Shown here: positions 8,917-18,742 of the stretch, one piece after another | Layout: every line of letters begins with the position of its first letter | Position numbering within the stretch: position 1 is the first letter of the stretch | Notes under the pieces: generated by a model | Told to the model about the DNA's origin: nothing | The model's database searches: none | What the model saw: only the letters and a program-made list of their open reading frames with translations | Program-made: the position numbers and the translations under genes | DNA from: CAVRTM01 sp963724015 | GTDB lineage: Bacteria > Actinomycetota > Actinomycetes > Actinomycetales > Dermatophilaceae | Assembly: GCA_963724015.1 (NCBI GenBank) | Contig: CAVRTM010000021.1 | Coordinates: forward strand, 124,001 to 188,000 | Length of the DNA stretch: 64,000 nucleotides | Reading direction: 5' to 3'

Positions 8917-9089
8917 CGGACCTCCCGTGCCGTGAACCCCTGCACGCAGTCCAGTACCCGCCCAGCAGCGCCGCAACCGCCGGCGAGCGGCTCGACGCCG
9001 GGAAACCGGGTTGACCGGCTCCGGAGAATCGGTGCGGGGCCCGGCCGCGGCCCCGACCCCCGCGACAGGACGACAGGACGCCAGGAGTC

Positions 9090-9620
9090 ATGAGACCGCT
9101 GACCGAGGCCACCATCCGCCGTTCCATGGCCAACTGCTCACGCAGCCAGGTCGCGACCATGACGATGCCGGCCGGGCTGGCGTCGGTGGACTGGGATGCC
9201 CACGACTTCCTCGGCTGGCGTGACGCCAAGGCGCCCCTGCGGGGCTACGTGGTGCAGTGGCGCGACGACGCCCCGCTCGGGCTGATGCTGCGTGCGCCGG
9301 AGTCGCGCATGTCGCGCTCGCGGGCGGCGATGTGCGCGCTCTGCCACTACGGGCAGTCGGCCGACAACGTCGCCCTGTTCACCGCCCGGCGGGTGGGTCA
9401 GCGGGGCCGGGACGGCAACACCGTGGGCACCTACATCTGCGCCGACCTCGCCTGCTCGGCCCACGTGCGCAGTGCGGCGGCGCCGTCGGCGTTCCGGTCG
9501 CCCTCCGGGGGCCGCGCGCCGGTCGAGCCGACCGCGGAGGTGGAGGAGGCCGTGCGCCGACGGGTGGCCGAGCTGGCCGAGCGCCTCGCCGCGTTCACGG
9601 ACTCGGTCCTGCAGCCCTGA
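9090..9620 (+). CDS. FBP-domain (treble-clef zinc finger) protein
   Basis: A 176-residue protein of the actinobacterial fibronectin-binding-protein-like family with a C-terminal treble-clef zinc finger; its role is probably ribosome- or translation-associated, by analogy with EttA/FusB-type zinc-finger proteins. The zinc ligands are MCALCHYG (C-x2-C) near residue 82 and ICADLACSAHVR (C-x4-C) near 117. The N-terminal third (RPLTEATIRRSMANCSRSQ) is the usual start of the family. The C-terminus is a helical segment rich in Arg and Glu. It is a monocistronic plus-strand gene upstream of lpdA. The biochemical function is not established. Confidence 0.8.
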   Translation: MRPLTEATIRRSMANCSRSQVATMTMPAGLASVDWDAHDFLGWRDAKAPLRGYVVQWRDDAPLGLMLRAPESRMSRSRAAMCALCHYGQSADNVALFTARRVGQRGRDGNTVGTYICADLACSAHVRSAAAPSAFRSPSGGRAPVEPTAEVEEAVRRRVAELAERLAAFTDSVLQP

Positions 9621-9689
9621 CGGCGCTGCAGTGCGCGGCCGGACCTGCCCCGTTCCACCGTCCGGGGCGCGGCAGCATACCCTGACCGC

Positions 9690-11096
9690 ATGGCAGATCA
9701 CTATGACGTCGTCGTCCTCGGAGCCGGCCCCGGAGGGTACGTCGCCGCGATCCGCGCCGCCCAGCTGGGCCAGCGCGTGGCGATCATCGAGAAGAAGTAC
9801 TGGGGCGGTGTCTGCCTCAACGTCGGCTGCATCCCCTCCAAGGCGCTGCTGCGCAACGCCGAGCTGTCGCACATCTTCACGGCCCAGGCCAAGACGTTCG
9901 GCATCTCCGGCGACGTGAGCTTCGACTTCGGCGCCGCCCACTCGCGCAGCCGCAAGGTCGCCGACGGCCGCGTCAAGGGCGTGCACTTCCTGATGAAGAA
10001 GAACAAGATCACCGAGTACGACGGCCTCGGGACGTTCACCGACGACCACACCATCGAGGTCGAGCCTGTCCAAGGGCGGCAGCGAGACGGTGACGTTCGA
10101 CAACGCGATCATCTCCACCGGCAGCGTCACCAAGATGCTGCCCGGCGTCGAGGTGTCGGACAACGTCGTGACCTACGAGGAGCAGATCCTCGACCAGGAC
10201 CTGCCCGAGTCGATCATCATCGTCGGCGCCGGGGCGATCGGCATGGAGTTCGCCTACGTCCACGCCAACTACGGGGTCAAGGTCACCGTCGTGGAGTTCC
10301 TCGACCGGGTGCTGCCGAACGAGGACAAGGACGTCTCCGCCGAGCTGGCCAAGCACTACAAGAAGCTCGGCGTCCAGGTGCGCACCTCGACCAAGGTCGA
10401 CTCGGTCAAGGACCTCGGCGACGAGGGCGTCGTCGTCCAGGTGAGCGACAAGGACGGCAGGCAGCGAGGAGCTCCGGGCCGCGAAGGTGATGATCTCGGT
10501 CGGCTTCGCCCCGCGCGTCGAGGGCTACGGCCTCGAGCGCACCGGCGTCCAGCTGACCAAGGGCGGCGCCATCGACATCGACGACCACATGCGCACCATC
10601 GGTCCCGCACCTCTACGCCATCGGCGACGTCACCGCCAAGCTGCAGCTGGCCCACGTGGCCGAGGCGCAGGGCGTGGTCGCGGCCGAGACCATCGCCGGC
10701 GCCGAGACGATGGAGCTCGGCGACTACCGGATGATGCCGCGCGCGACGTTCTGCCAGCCGCAGGTCGCCAGCTTCGGCCTCACCGAGGAGCAGGCCCGCG
10801 GCGAGGGCCACGACATCAAGGTCGCGACGTTCCCGCTCACCGCCAACGGCAAGGCGCACGGGCTCGGCGACGCCAGCGGCTTCGTCAAGCTGATCGCCGA
10901 CACCAAGCACGGCGAGCTGCTCGGCGGCCACCTCATCGGCCACGACGTCTCCGAGCTGCTGCCCGAGCTCACCCTCGCGCAGAAGTGGGACCTCACCGCG
11001 ACCGAGCTGGCCCGCAACGTGCACACCCACCCCACGCTCAGCGAGGGGGTCCAGGAGGCCATCCACGGCCTCGCCGGGCACATGATCAACTTCTGA
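9690..11096 (+). CDS. lpdA: Dihydrolipoyl dehydrogenase (three frameshifts in this sequence)
   Basis: The E3 component of 2-oxoacid dehydrogenase complexes; it reoxidises dihydrolipoamide with NAD+. The FAD motif VVVLGAGPGGYVAA, redox-active disulfide GGVCLNVGCIPSK (Cys pair near residue 41/46), NAD motif IIIVGAGAIGMEFAY and catalytic HTHPTLSE near residue 444 are all present. Single inserted bases near 10063, 10463 and 10604 split it into four frames. Removing them gives about 467 residues, exactly the family size. Because the protein is conserved right across the breaks and the gene is usually essential, these look like sequence errors. ATG 9690 follows a short leader. Confidence 0.93.
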
Positions 11097-11121
11097 GCCG
11101 GCTCAGGGGCTGAGCCGGCTC
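11095..11121. terminator. Bidirectional terminator between lpdA and the UvrA-like gene
   Basis: A perfect 12-bp stem (GAGCCGGCTCAG / CTGAGCCGGCTC) with a 3-base GGG loop. It overlaps the stop codons of both convergent genes, so each gene's last codons form part of the stem. No T-tract. Confidence 0.75.
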
Positions 11122-13660
11122 GCTGCCGAGGCACGGGCCGCCCGCGCGTCAGCGCGGCGGGTGCCGGGGCTGGTGCGCAGGCGGGCCGACAGGTACGCCG
11201 CGGTGCGACTCGTGCGCACCGCGGCGACCTGCTCCGGGGTCCCCTGCGCGACGATGCGGCCGCCCTCGGCCCCCGCGCCGGGACCGAGGTCGACCACGTG
11301 GTCGGCCGTGGCGACGACGCCCATGTCGTGCTCGACGACCACGACGGTGTTGCCGGCGTCGACCAGGCCGTGCAGCTGGGCCATCAGCACCTCGACGTCG
11401 GCCGGGTGCAGGCCGGTGGTCGGCTCGTCCAGCAGGTAGAGCGTGTGCCCGCGCCGGGCCCGCTGCAGCTCGCTGGCCAGCTTGATCCGCTGCGCCTCGC
11501 CGCCGGACAGCTCGGTCGCCGGCTGGCCGAGGTGCAGGTAGCCCAGCCCCACGTCCTGCAGCGTCCGCAGGCTGCGCCCCACCGCGGGGACGTCGGCGAA
11601 GAACGCGCTGGCCTCGTCGACGACCATGTCCAGCACGTCGGCGATGCTGCGACCGCGGTAGGTCACCTCGAGGGTCGCGGGGTCGTAGCGCGCGCCCGCG
11701 CAGGTCGGGCAGGGCGCGTAGGTGCCCGGCAGGAACAGCAGCTCCACGGCCACGAACCCCTCGCCCTGACAGGTCTCGCACCGGCCGCCCTTGACGTTGA
11801 ACGAGAACCGGCCGGCGCCCCAGCCGCGCGCCCGCGCCTCGTCCGTGCCGGCGAACAGGGCGCGCACCCCGTCGAACAGGCCGGTGTACGTCGCCAGGTT
11901 GGACCGCGGCGTGCGCCCGATCGGCTTCTGGTCCACCTGCACCAGCCGGTCGACCGCCTCCAGCCCGGTCGCCTCGACGGTCCGGGCGGGCGAGTCGTCC
12001 TCCGGACCGGCCGCGTCGCCCGTGTCCTCCTCGTCGGCGGAGGCGGCGAGCGGGCGGTGGGTGCCCAGGTGCCGTGCGACGACGTCGGCGAGCACCTGGC
12101 TGACCAGGGTGGACTTGCCCGAGCCGGAGACGCCGGTCACCGCGGTGAGGACGCCGAGCGGGACGTCCACGTCCAGGCCGCGGACGTTGTGCCGGGTCAC
12201 GCCGGACAGCCGCAGCCAGCCGGTGGCGCTCCCGTCGGGCCGGCGCGCCGGACGCCTCCTCCCCGTCTGCCGGGAAGAGGAAGCGCCGGGTCGCCGACTC
12301 CGGCACCGAGCGCAGCGCCTCCACCGGGCCGCTGTGCAGGACCCGGCCGCCGGCGCTGCCGGCTCCCGGGCCGACGTCGACGACCCAGTCGGCGCGTCGT
12401 ACGACGTCCATGTCGTGCTCGACGACGAACAGGGAGTTGCCGGCGGCCTTGAGGCGGTCCAGGACGGTGACGAGCGGCTCGGCGTCGGCGGGGTGCAGGC
12501 CGGCCGACGGCTCGTCGAGCACGTAGACCACGCCGAACAGTCCCGAGCGCAGGGCGGTCGCCAGGCGCAGCCGCTGGAGCTCGCCGCCGGACAGCGTCGG
12601 CGTCGAGCGGCTCATGGCGAGGTAGCCCAGGCCGAGCTCGAGCAGCACCTCGATCCGCGCGACCAGGTCGGCGGTGATGGTCGCGGCCACCTCACCCGCC
12701 TCCTCGGCGCGGGCCCGGCGCAGCACGTCGGCCAGCTCGGCGAGGGGCAGGCCGGCCAGCACGGGCAGGGGCCGGCCGGCGAACGTGACGGCCAGCGCCT
12801 CGGGCCGCAGCCGGGACCCGTCGCAGACCGGGCACGGCACCGTCCGCACGAACTGGAGCATCCGCTGGCGCATGGTCGCGCTGCGGGAGTCCGACAGGGT
12901 GTGCAGCACGTGCCGGCGGGCGCTCTGGTACTTGCCCTGGTAGGGGCGCTGGATGCGCCCGGCCTCGCGCTCGGGGTGGACGGTCACCACCGGCTCCTCG
13001 TCGGTGAAGAGGATCCAGTCGCGGTCGGCCTGGTCGAGCTCGCGCCACGGCCGGTCGATGTCGTGGCCGAGGGTGGCGAGGATGTCGCGCAGGTTCTTGC
13101 CCAGCCACGCACCGGGCCACGAGGCGATCGCCTTCTCGCGGATGCTGAGCGAGGGGTCGGGGACCATCGACTCCTCGGTGGCCAGGTGCACCCGGCCGAG
13201 GCCGTGGCACTCGGGGCAGGCGCCGGCGACGGTGTTGGGGGAGAAGGCGTCGGAGTCCAGCCGCTGCGCGCCGGGAGGGTAGGTGCCGGCGCGGGAGTAC
13301 AGCATCCGCAGCGAGTTCGACAGCGTGGTGACGGTGCCGACGGTGGAGCGGGCGCTGCCGGCGCCGCGACGCTGCTGCAGGGCCACGGCCGGCGGCAGCC
13401 CGGTGACCGACTCGACCTTCGGGGCGCCGACCTGCTGGATCAGCCGACGGGCGTACGGCGCGACCGACTCCAGGTAGCGGCGCTGCGCCTCGGCGTACAG
13501 CGTCCCGAACGCCAGGGAGGACTTCCCGGAGCCGGAGACACCGGTGAAGACGGTGAGCGCGTTGCGGGGGACGTCGACGTCGACCGAGCGCAGGTTGTGG
13601 ACGCGCGCCCCGCGGACCCGGACGAAGCCGTCGAGGTGAGGGCTCCGGCAGGTCGGTCAC
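11103..13660 (-). CDS. UvrA-family ATPase (UvrA paralogue, two frameshifts)
   Basis: An ABC-type ATPase related to the excinuclease subunit UvrA, of about 851 corrected residues, so shorter than the 950-residue housekeeping UvrA. It has two ATPase modules: GVSGSGKSS near residue 36 and GVSGSGKST near 485, signatures LSGGELQRL and LSGGEAQRI, and Walker B/Asp boxes YVLDEPSAGLH and YLLDEPTTGLH. Zinc-binding cysteines occur at CPECHGLG, CPVCDG, CETCQGEG and CPTCAG. GTG 13660 with AGGAGG upstream is the start; single-base shifts lie near 13640 and 12238. Such paralogues (UvrA2-like) are linked to DNA-damage or intercalating-drug tolerance rather than core repair. That role is inferred. Confidence 0.85.
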
Positions 13661-13842
13661 AGGGGGTCGCCTCCTGGCGTCGCGGGGATCGCGGTCAAGG
13701 CTAACCGCGATCCCCCGCCGGACCGCGCCGGCGGCGCCGGCCGACCGCTGCCGGCAGCGCGGCACCCGCCCCGGGGGTGGCAGGGTGAGTGGGCAGCCCA
13801 CACTGGTCGCGGACCCGTTCCGCATCGACGATGGAGGTCACG

Positions 13843-14358
13843 ATGGACGTCAAGGCCCTGCGCGCGGCACAGGCGCCGCTCAAGGCGCGCTACAGCGAGG
13901 ACCCGTCGGCGGCACTGACCCCGCTGCACGCCACGGCGACCTTCGAGGGCGACGGCGTGACGACCACGGTGCAGGGCTGGGCCGGCCCCGTCCGCGCGGG
14001 GCTGCACGCCGCGACCGGTGGCGACGGCAGCGACGCCTGCTCCGGCGACATGCTGCTGGACGCCCTGCTCGCCTGCGCCGGCGTGACGCTGCGCAGCGTG
14101 GCCACGGCGATGAGGCTCGAGATCCGGTCCGCCGCCCTGCGTGCGGACGGGGCGTTCGACGCCCGCGGCACCCTCGGGCTGGACCGCGAGGTGCCGGTCG
14201 GCGTGCGCGACGTGGTCGTGACCGCCGAGCTCGACACCGACGCCGACGACGCGGCGCTCGAACGGCTCGCCGCGCTGACCGAGCGCTACTGCGTCGTGGG
14301 GCAGAGCCTGCGGACGCCCCCGCAGATCGTCGTCCGCCGCGTCGCCGCGGCCGGCTGA
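13843..14358 (+). CDS. OsmC-family peroxiredoxin-like protein
   Basis: A 171-residue OsmC/Ohr-superfamily protein; members reduce organic hydroperoxides using paired cysteines. One candidate Cys lies in DACSGDMLLDALLACAGVTL (two Cys there) and another in ERYCVVGQSL near the C-terminus, matching the OsmC pattern of an early and a late Cys. ATG 13843 is chosen because GGAGGT sits five bases upstream; earlier in-frame ATG and GTG codons lack this. The gene is divergent from the UvrA-like gene and precedes the DUF1697 gene by 16 bases, probably one transcript. Confidence 0.85.
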   Translation: MDVKALRAAQAPLKARYSEDPSAALTPLHATATFEGDGVTTTVQGWAGPVRAGLHAATGGDGSDACSGDMLLDALLACAGVTLRSVATAMRLEIRSAALRADGAFDARGTLGLDREVPVGVRDVVVTAELDTDADDAALERLAALTERYCVVGQSLRTPPQIVVRRVAAAG

Positions 14359-14374
14359 CCGTGGCGGCCTGAGC

Positions 14375-14953
14375 GTGGCCACGGTCGTGGCGCTGCTGCG
14401 CGGCATCAACGTCGGCCGCGCCAAGCGCGTGTCGATGGCCGACCTGCGCGAGGTGGTCACCTCGCTCGGCCACACCGACGTGCGGACCGTGCTGCAGAGC
14501 GGCAACGTCGTCTTCACCGCCGGGCGTGCCGGTGGACGCCGGCGCGGCGCAGCGCCGCCCTCGAGCAGGCGCTGCTCGACGCGACGGGGGTGCAGGCGTC
14601 TGCTCCTGGTGCCGGCCGAGGACCTTGCGGCGATCGCGGCCGCGAACCCGTTGCGGGACATCACGACCGACGCCTCCCGGGGGTTCGTGACGTTCCTGTC
14701 CCGGCCGCTGGACCCTGCGCTGGTGCCGGTGCCGGATGCGGACGTGCTGGCGCCCGAGGTGCTGGTCGTCGCGGAACGCGCCATCTACCAGTGGTGTCCG
14801 GACGGCGCGCTCGCCACGAAGGTGCCTCCCGCGTGGTGGAGGCAGCTGGACCAGGTGGTCACCACGCGCAACTGGCGCACCGTGCAGCGGCTCGTCGAGC
14901 TGTGCGCACCGGACACCCTGACCGCGCCGTACCTGCTTTCAGCCCCAGGGTGA
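14375..14953 (+). CDS. DUF1697-family protein (compensating frameshifts)
   Basis: A conserved protein of unknown function. The GTG start gives the hallmark VVALLRGINVGR and the block VLQSGNVVFT; later PAEDLAAIAAANPL and ATKVPPAWW are family-typical. Residues about 50-72 read as nonsense in the main frame. The expected SAALEQALLDATG is found in another frame between about 14560 and 14600, so three single-base insertions near 14522, 14560 and 14600 restore a protein of about 191 residues. The 3' end overlaps the convergent MBL-fold gene by 15 bases. Confidence 0.8.
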   Translation: MATVVALLRGINVGRAKRVSMADLREVVTSLGHTDVRTVLQSGNVVFTAGRAGGRRRGAAPPSSRRCSTRRGCRRLLLVPAEDLAAIAAANPLRDITTDASRGFVTFLSRPLDPALVPVPDADVLAPEVLVVAERAIYQWCPDGALATKVPPAWWRQLDQVVTTRNWRTVQRLVELCAPDTLTAPYLLSAPG

Positions 14954-15826
14954 TCGCCGCCTGAGGCGGTCCGCCCACAGCCGCAGGCGCTGCCGGGCCC
15001 GCGCGGCGCGGCAGGGCCCGTTGAAGATCACCACGTCCTCGAACACGTGCGCGCCCGGACGGTCGGCCACCGCGCGTGCCGCGTCCCTGACACGCTCGAG
15101 CTGCTCGACCGTCATGGGCAGCGGCGCCTCGTCCGGCTGCCAGGTCGACCCGATCGGGTAGTCCCGGCCCGGCGTCCGGGTCATCTCGATGTGGCACCCC
15201 ATCACCGCCGTCACCCGGCGGGAGCGGGCCAGGTCCACCAGCCGGTCCAGGCTGGCCAGGTAGGCCGGCATGTCGTCCACGTAGAGCCGCCCGGGGTAGA
15301 CCGTGTCGCCGGTGAGGAGGAAGCCGCTCCACGGGTCGAGGACGGCGATCGAGGCGGGGTGGTGGCCCGGGCAGCCGGTGACCTCGAGCACGCGGCCGCC
15401 GAGGTCGAGGCGCACGACCTCCTGCGGCCACGTGGTGAACCCGAAGAAGGCCTGCACCGACGGCAGGTCCGGCGGGACGACGGTGGTGTCCGGGCGGTCG
15501 GCGAACTGCGCGTCGGCGGCGACGTGGTCGCCGTGGCCATGGGTGTGCGCGACCACGAGCTCGTAGTGCTGGCGCGGGTGTTCGGCTAGCCACGCCCGCA
15601 GGATGGCGTCGACGGTGGCCCGCAGCGGGAAGTCGGCCGGGTCGCTCGTCGCTCCGGTGTCGAGCAGCAGCGCCCGCTCGTTGCCGCAGAACAGGTAGAG
15701 GAACGGCGCCTCGTAGTGGACGCTCTTGCTCTGGCGGAGGATGAACGTGTGCGGGTCGGCGGCGTGCACCTGGATCGGCGGCCCGACGTCCTCCGCGCGG
15801 CGCCTGCTGCCGTGGTGCCACGCCAC
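14939..15826 (-). CDS. MBL-fold metallo-hydrolase
   Basis: A 295-residue metallo-beta-lactamase-fold hydrolase. The metal motif AHTHGHGDHVAAD (H-x-H-x-D-H) lies near residue 93, the next His in CPGHHPASI near 155, and the bridging Asp in LLTGDTVYPG near 175. The last His is probably that of VMGCHIEMT near 213. It belongs to the glyoxalase-II-like hydrolase group; the substrate is unknown. The GTG start at 15826 is the furthest plausible. It is in the same direction as the VOC gene, 138 bases downstream of it. Confidence 0.85.
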   Translation of the reverse strand: MAWHHGSRRRAEDVGPPIQVHAADPHTFILRQSKSVHYEAPFLYLFCGNERALLLDTGATSDPADFPLRATVDAILRAWLAEHPRQHYELVVAHTHGHGDHVAADAQFADRPDTTVVPPDLPSVQAFFGFTTWPQEVVRLDLGGRVLEVTGCPGHHPASIAVLDPWSGFLLTGDTVYPGRLYVDDMPAYLASLDRLVDLARSRRVTAVMGCHIEMTRTPGRDYPIGSTWQPDEAPLPMTVEQLERVRDAARAVADRPGAHVFEDVVIFNGPCRAARARQRLRLWADRLRRRSPWG

Positions 15827-15964
15827 GTCGAGCGAGACCGGCGATGACGGCCCACTGGCGAAATCGACTGCGCGACGGCGGGTTCGGGCACGTCAGGAAC
15901 TGGTGTCCAGATACAGGCAGAACAGGTGCCCGGCCGGGCGAGGAGCACGCGGCACGACGGTGGG

Positions 15965-16330
15965 TCAGTCGTCCTGCGCGGATCGCGTGCTCAGCACACA
16001 GAACTCGTTGCCCTCGGGGTCGGCGAGGACCACCCAGGTCTCCGAGCCGTCCTGACCGACGTCGGCACGTGTGGCGCCGAGCGCGACCAGCCGATCCACC
16101 TCGCCGTCCCGGTCATCGGGGCGGAAGTCCAGGTGCAGCCGGTTCTTTCCCGACTTGGCGTCGTCCACCGGCACGAAGACCAGGCCTGGCAACCGGTCCG
16201 GCTCGGGCCGGATCTCGAACTCGTCATCGGCGTCGTTCACGACCTCCCACCCGAGGGCCGCGGTCCACCACCGGCCGAGCCCGGCAGGGTCCCGAGCGTC
16301 GACGACCACCTGTTCCCACTGCAGTGCCAT
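15965..16330 (-). CDS. VOC-family protein (glyoxalase/bleomycin-resistance fold)
   Basis: A 121-residue vicinal-oxygen-chelate protein with the short beta-alpha-beta-beta-beta repeats of the family. Its start MALQWEQVVVDARDPAGLGRWW, residues NRLHLDF and the closing VLADPEGNEFCVL are typical of the glyoxalase-like domain found across actinobacteria. The metal or ligand is unknown. ATG 16330. The 246 bases on its 5' side, before the divergent channel gene, hold no gene I can support. Confidence 0.8.
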   Translation of the reverse strand: MALQWEQVVVDARDPAGLGRWWTAALGWEVVNDADDEFEIRPEPDRLPGLVFVPVDDAKSGKNRLHLDFRPDDRDGEVDRLVALGATRADVGQDGSETWVVLADPEGNEFCVLSTRSAQDD

Positions 16331-16576
16331 GGCCCGACGCTACCGCGTTCGCAGGGTGTGGTGCAGCCGTGTACGAGCTCACTGCGCCAACGGTTGCACG
16401 TGACGGGCGGAGACGTCGCGCGGGTCGGTGATGCCGACCGCCCGGGGGCCTTGTGGTGCACCGGCCGCGCGGCTAGCGTCCAAGGACGGAGCGCGGTGCT
16501 GCGCAACACGGGCGCCGCTGCGGCAGCGACACGGCAGTCACCTGGCGTGGTCGCCCGACGTGGGGAAGTGTTCGAC

Positions 16577-17338
16577 ATGCAGACAGCACTGATGCGTCGC
16601 CTTCTGGCGGAAGTCGTCGGCACAGGACTGCTCGTCCTCTTCGGCGCCGGGTCGGTGGTGGCAGCGCTCACGGCCGGCCGGGGTCAGCTGCCGTACGCCG
16701 GTCTGGGGTTCGTCTGTCTCGCTTTCGGCCTCGTCATCGCGGTGGTGATCTACGCGTTCGGGCCCGTCTCCGGTGCCCACCTCAACCCCTCGGTCACCCT
16801 CTCGCTGGCCCTCACCCGGCGGTTCCCGTGGGCCGAGGTGGGCCCCTACATCCTGGCCCAGCTGGTCGGGGCCTTCGTCGGCGCGCTGCTGATCATCTCC
16901 GCGTTCGGCACCAGCGCGGTCAACCTCGGTCTGGGGTCGACGTCCCTGGCCCCCGGGGTGTCGTACTGGCAGGGGATCGTGGCGGAGGTGATCGGCACGT
17001 TCCTGCTGATGTTCGCCGTGATGGCCCTCGCCGTCGACTCACGCGCGCCCCTGGGCTGGGCCGGCCTGATGATCGGCCTGGCTATCGCGACCGCCATCCT
17101 GCTGGTCGGCCCGGTGACCGGCGGCGCCCTCAACCCGGCCCGTGCGTTCGGCCCCTACCTCGCGCTCTCGGTCTTCGGCGGCACCGTGAGCTGGAGCCAG
17201 TACCCCGTCTTCGTGATCGGGCCCATCGTCGGCGCCGTGTGCGCGGCCCTGCTCTACGACTTCATCGCCGAGACGCGGGCCGCCGAGACGGCCGCTTCCG
17301 AGGAGGCCTACACGCCCAACCCCGGAGAGGCCGCCTGA
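16577..17338 (+). CDS. MIP-family channel (aquaporin / glycerol facilitator)
   Basis: A six-helix channel of about 253 residues. Both half-helix motifs are present: GAHLNPSVTL near residue 70 and GGALNPARAFGP near 182. The helix-5 position that is His in water channels and Gly in GlpF reads Ile in IGLAIATAILLVGP, and the residue after NPAR is Ala rather than the Asp of GlpF. Neither water nor glycerol specificity can therefore be assigned. ATG 16577 has GGGGAAG nine bases upstream; GTG 16568 is an alternative. It lies 88 bases upstream of the formaldehyde dehydrogenase gene on the same strand. Confidence 0.88.
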   Translation: MQTALMRRLLAEVVGTGLLVLFGAGSVVAALTAGRGQLPYAGLGFVCLAFGLVIAVVIYAFGPVSGAHLNPSVTLSLALTRRFPWAEVGPYILAQLVGAFVGALLIISAFGTSAVNLGLGSTSLAPGVSYWQGIVAEVIGTFLLMFAVMALAVDSRAPLGWAGLMIGLAIATAILLVGPVTGGALNPARAFGPYLALSVFGGTVSWSQYPVFVIGPIVGAVCAALLYDFIAETRAAETAASEEAYTPNPGEAA

Positions 17339-17426
17339 CCCGCCCGACCCCACACGCCGGCTGCCGAACGCAGCCGGACCGAGAAGGAGAGCCGCTCCTC
17401 AACGACGAGGACGGAGAGGGAGAGCC

Positions 17427-18639
17427 ATGACAGGTAACCGAGTCATCGTCTACAAGGGGCCGGGCCAGGTCGCCGTGGAGTCCACCGACTACCCCAAGCT
17501 CGAGCTCCCGCAGGACGTGGTGAGCGGGCTGGGCCTGAAGCGCAGCGCGCCGCACGCCGCCATCCTCAAGCTCGTCACGACCAACATCTGCGGCAGCGAC
17601 CAGCACATGGTGCGGGGCCGCACGACGGCGCCGGTCGGGCAGACGCTCGGGCACGAGATCACCGGCGAGGTCGTCGAGGTCGGCGACGACGTGCTGTTCG
17701 TCAAGGAGGGCGACATCTGCTCGGTCCCCTTCAACATCGCCTGCGGGCGCTGCCGGATGTGCAACGAGGGCAAGACGGGAATCTGCTTGAACGTCAACCC
17801 TGCCCGGGCCGGCGCCGCCTACGGGTACGTCGACATGGGGGGCTGGATCGGCGGTCAGGCGGAGTACGTCATGGTGCCGTTCGCGGACTTCAACCTGCTG
17901 CGCTTCCCCGACCGCGACCAGGCGCTGGAGAAGATCCTCGACCTGACCATGCTGTCGGACATCTTCCCGACCGGCTACCACGGCGCCTACACCGCCGGGG
18001 TGCGGACCGGGTCCACGGCGTACGTCGCCGGCGCGGGTCCGGTCGGGCTCGCGGCGGCGTACGCGGCGCAGCTGCTGGGCGCCTCGGTGGTCATCGTGGG
18101 TGACATGAACGCCGACCGCCTCGCGCAGGCCCAGAGCTTCGGGTGCGAGACGGTCGACCTCAGCTCGGGCAACGACCTGGTGGACATGATCGAGCAGATC
18201 GTCGGCGAGCCCGAGGTCGACGCGGCGGTCGACGCGGTGGGGTTCGAGGCCAAGGGGCACGGGGCCGGTGCGAGCGAGGCGCCGGCGACGGTGCTCAACG
18301 ACATCATGACGATCTCGCGTGCCGGCGCGTCGCTGGGCATTCCCGGGCTCTACGTGACCGGCGACCCGGGCGGCGTCGACGAGAACGCCAAGGTCGGCCA
18401 GATCGGCGTGAAGCTCGGCCTGGGCTGGGCGAAGTCGCACTCGTTCGTCACCGGCCAGTGCCCGGTGAAGCGCTACAACCGCCAGCTGATGAACATGATC
18501 CTCAGCGGTCGGGCGCAGATCGCCAAGGCGGTCAACGCCGAGCGGATCAGCCTGGACGAGGCGCCGCGACGCCTACCAGCGCTTCGACCAGGGCGCGGCC
18601 AAGAAGTACGTCATCGACCCGCACGGGATGGTGGCGTAG
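17427..18639 (+). CDS. fdhA: Glutathione-independent formaldehyde dehydrogenase (frameshift near the 3' end)
   Basis: A zinc-dependent, NAD-linked alcohol dehydrogenase of the Pseudomonas putida type, which oxidises formaldehyde to formate without added glutathione. The catalytic zinc site CGSDQHM near residue 46, LGHEITGEV near 67, the structural zinc Cys group CGRCRMCNEGKTGIC near 97, and the NAD fold VAGAGPVGLAAA near 197 are present. One inserted base near 18563 (gccgCgacgcc) breaks the last 25 codons; reading through gives DAYQRFDQGAAKKYVIDPHG and a stop at 18639, about 403 residues, the expected size. A purine-rich ribosome-binding site precedes ATG 17427. It could serve C1 detoxification. 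Confidence 0.9.
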
Positions 18640-18664
18640 CGCCGTCGGAGGCCGTGGCGGACCC

Positions 18665-18693
18665 GGCGCCGGCTCCTGCTCGGGGCCGGCGCC
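18665..18693. terminator. Hairpin between convergent fdhA and sortase genes
   Basis: A perfect 9-bp stem GGCGCCGGC / GCCGGCGCC with an 11-base loop (extendable by two pairs), in the 103-bp convergent gap. Likely a shared terminator; no T-tract. Confidence 0.6.
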
Positions 18694-18742
18694 CGTCGGC
18701 GTACCGCCGGGCTGGAGCCGGCGCACCTGGACGGCAGCAGGG

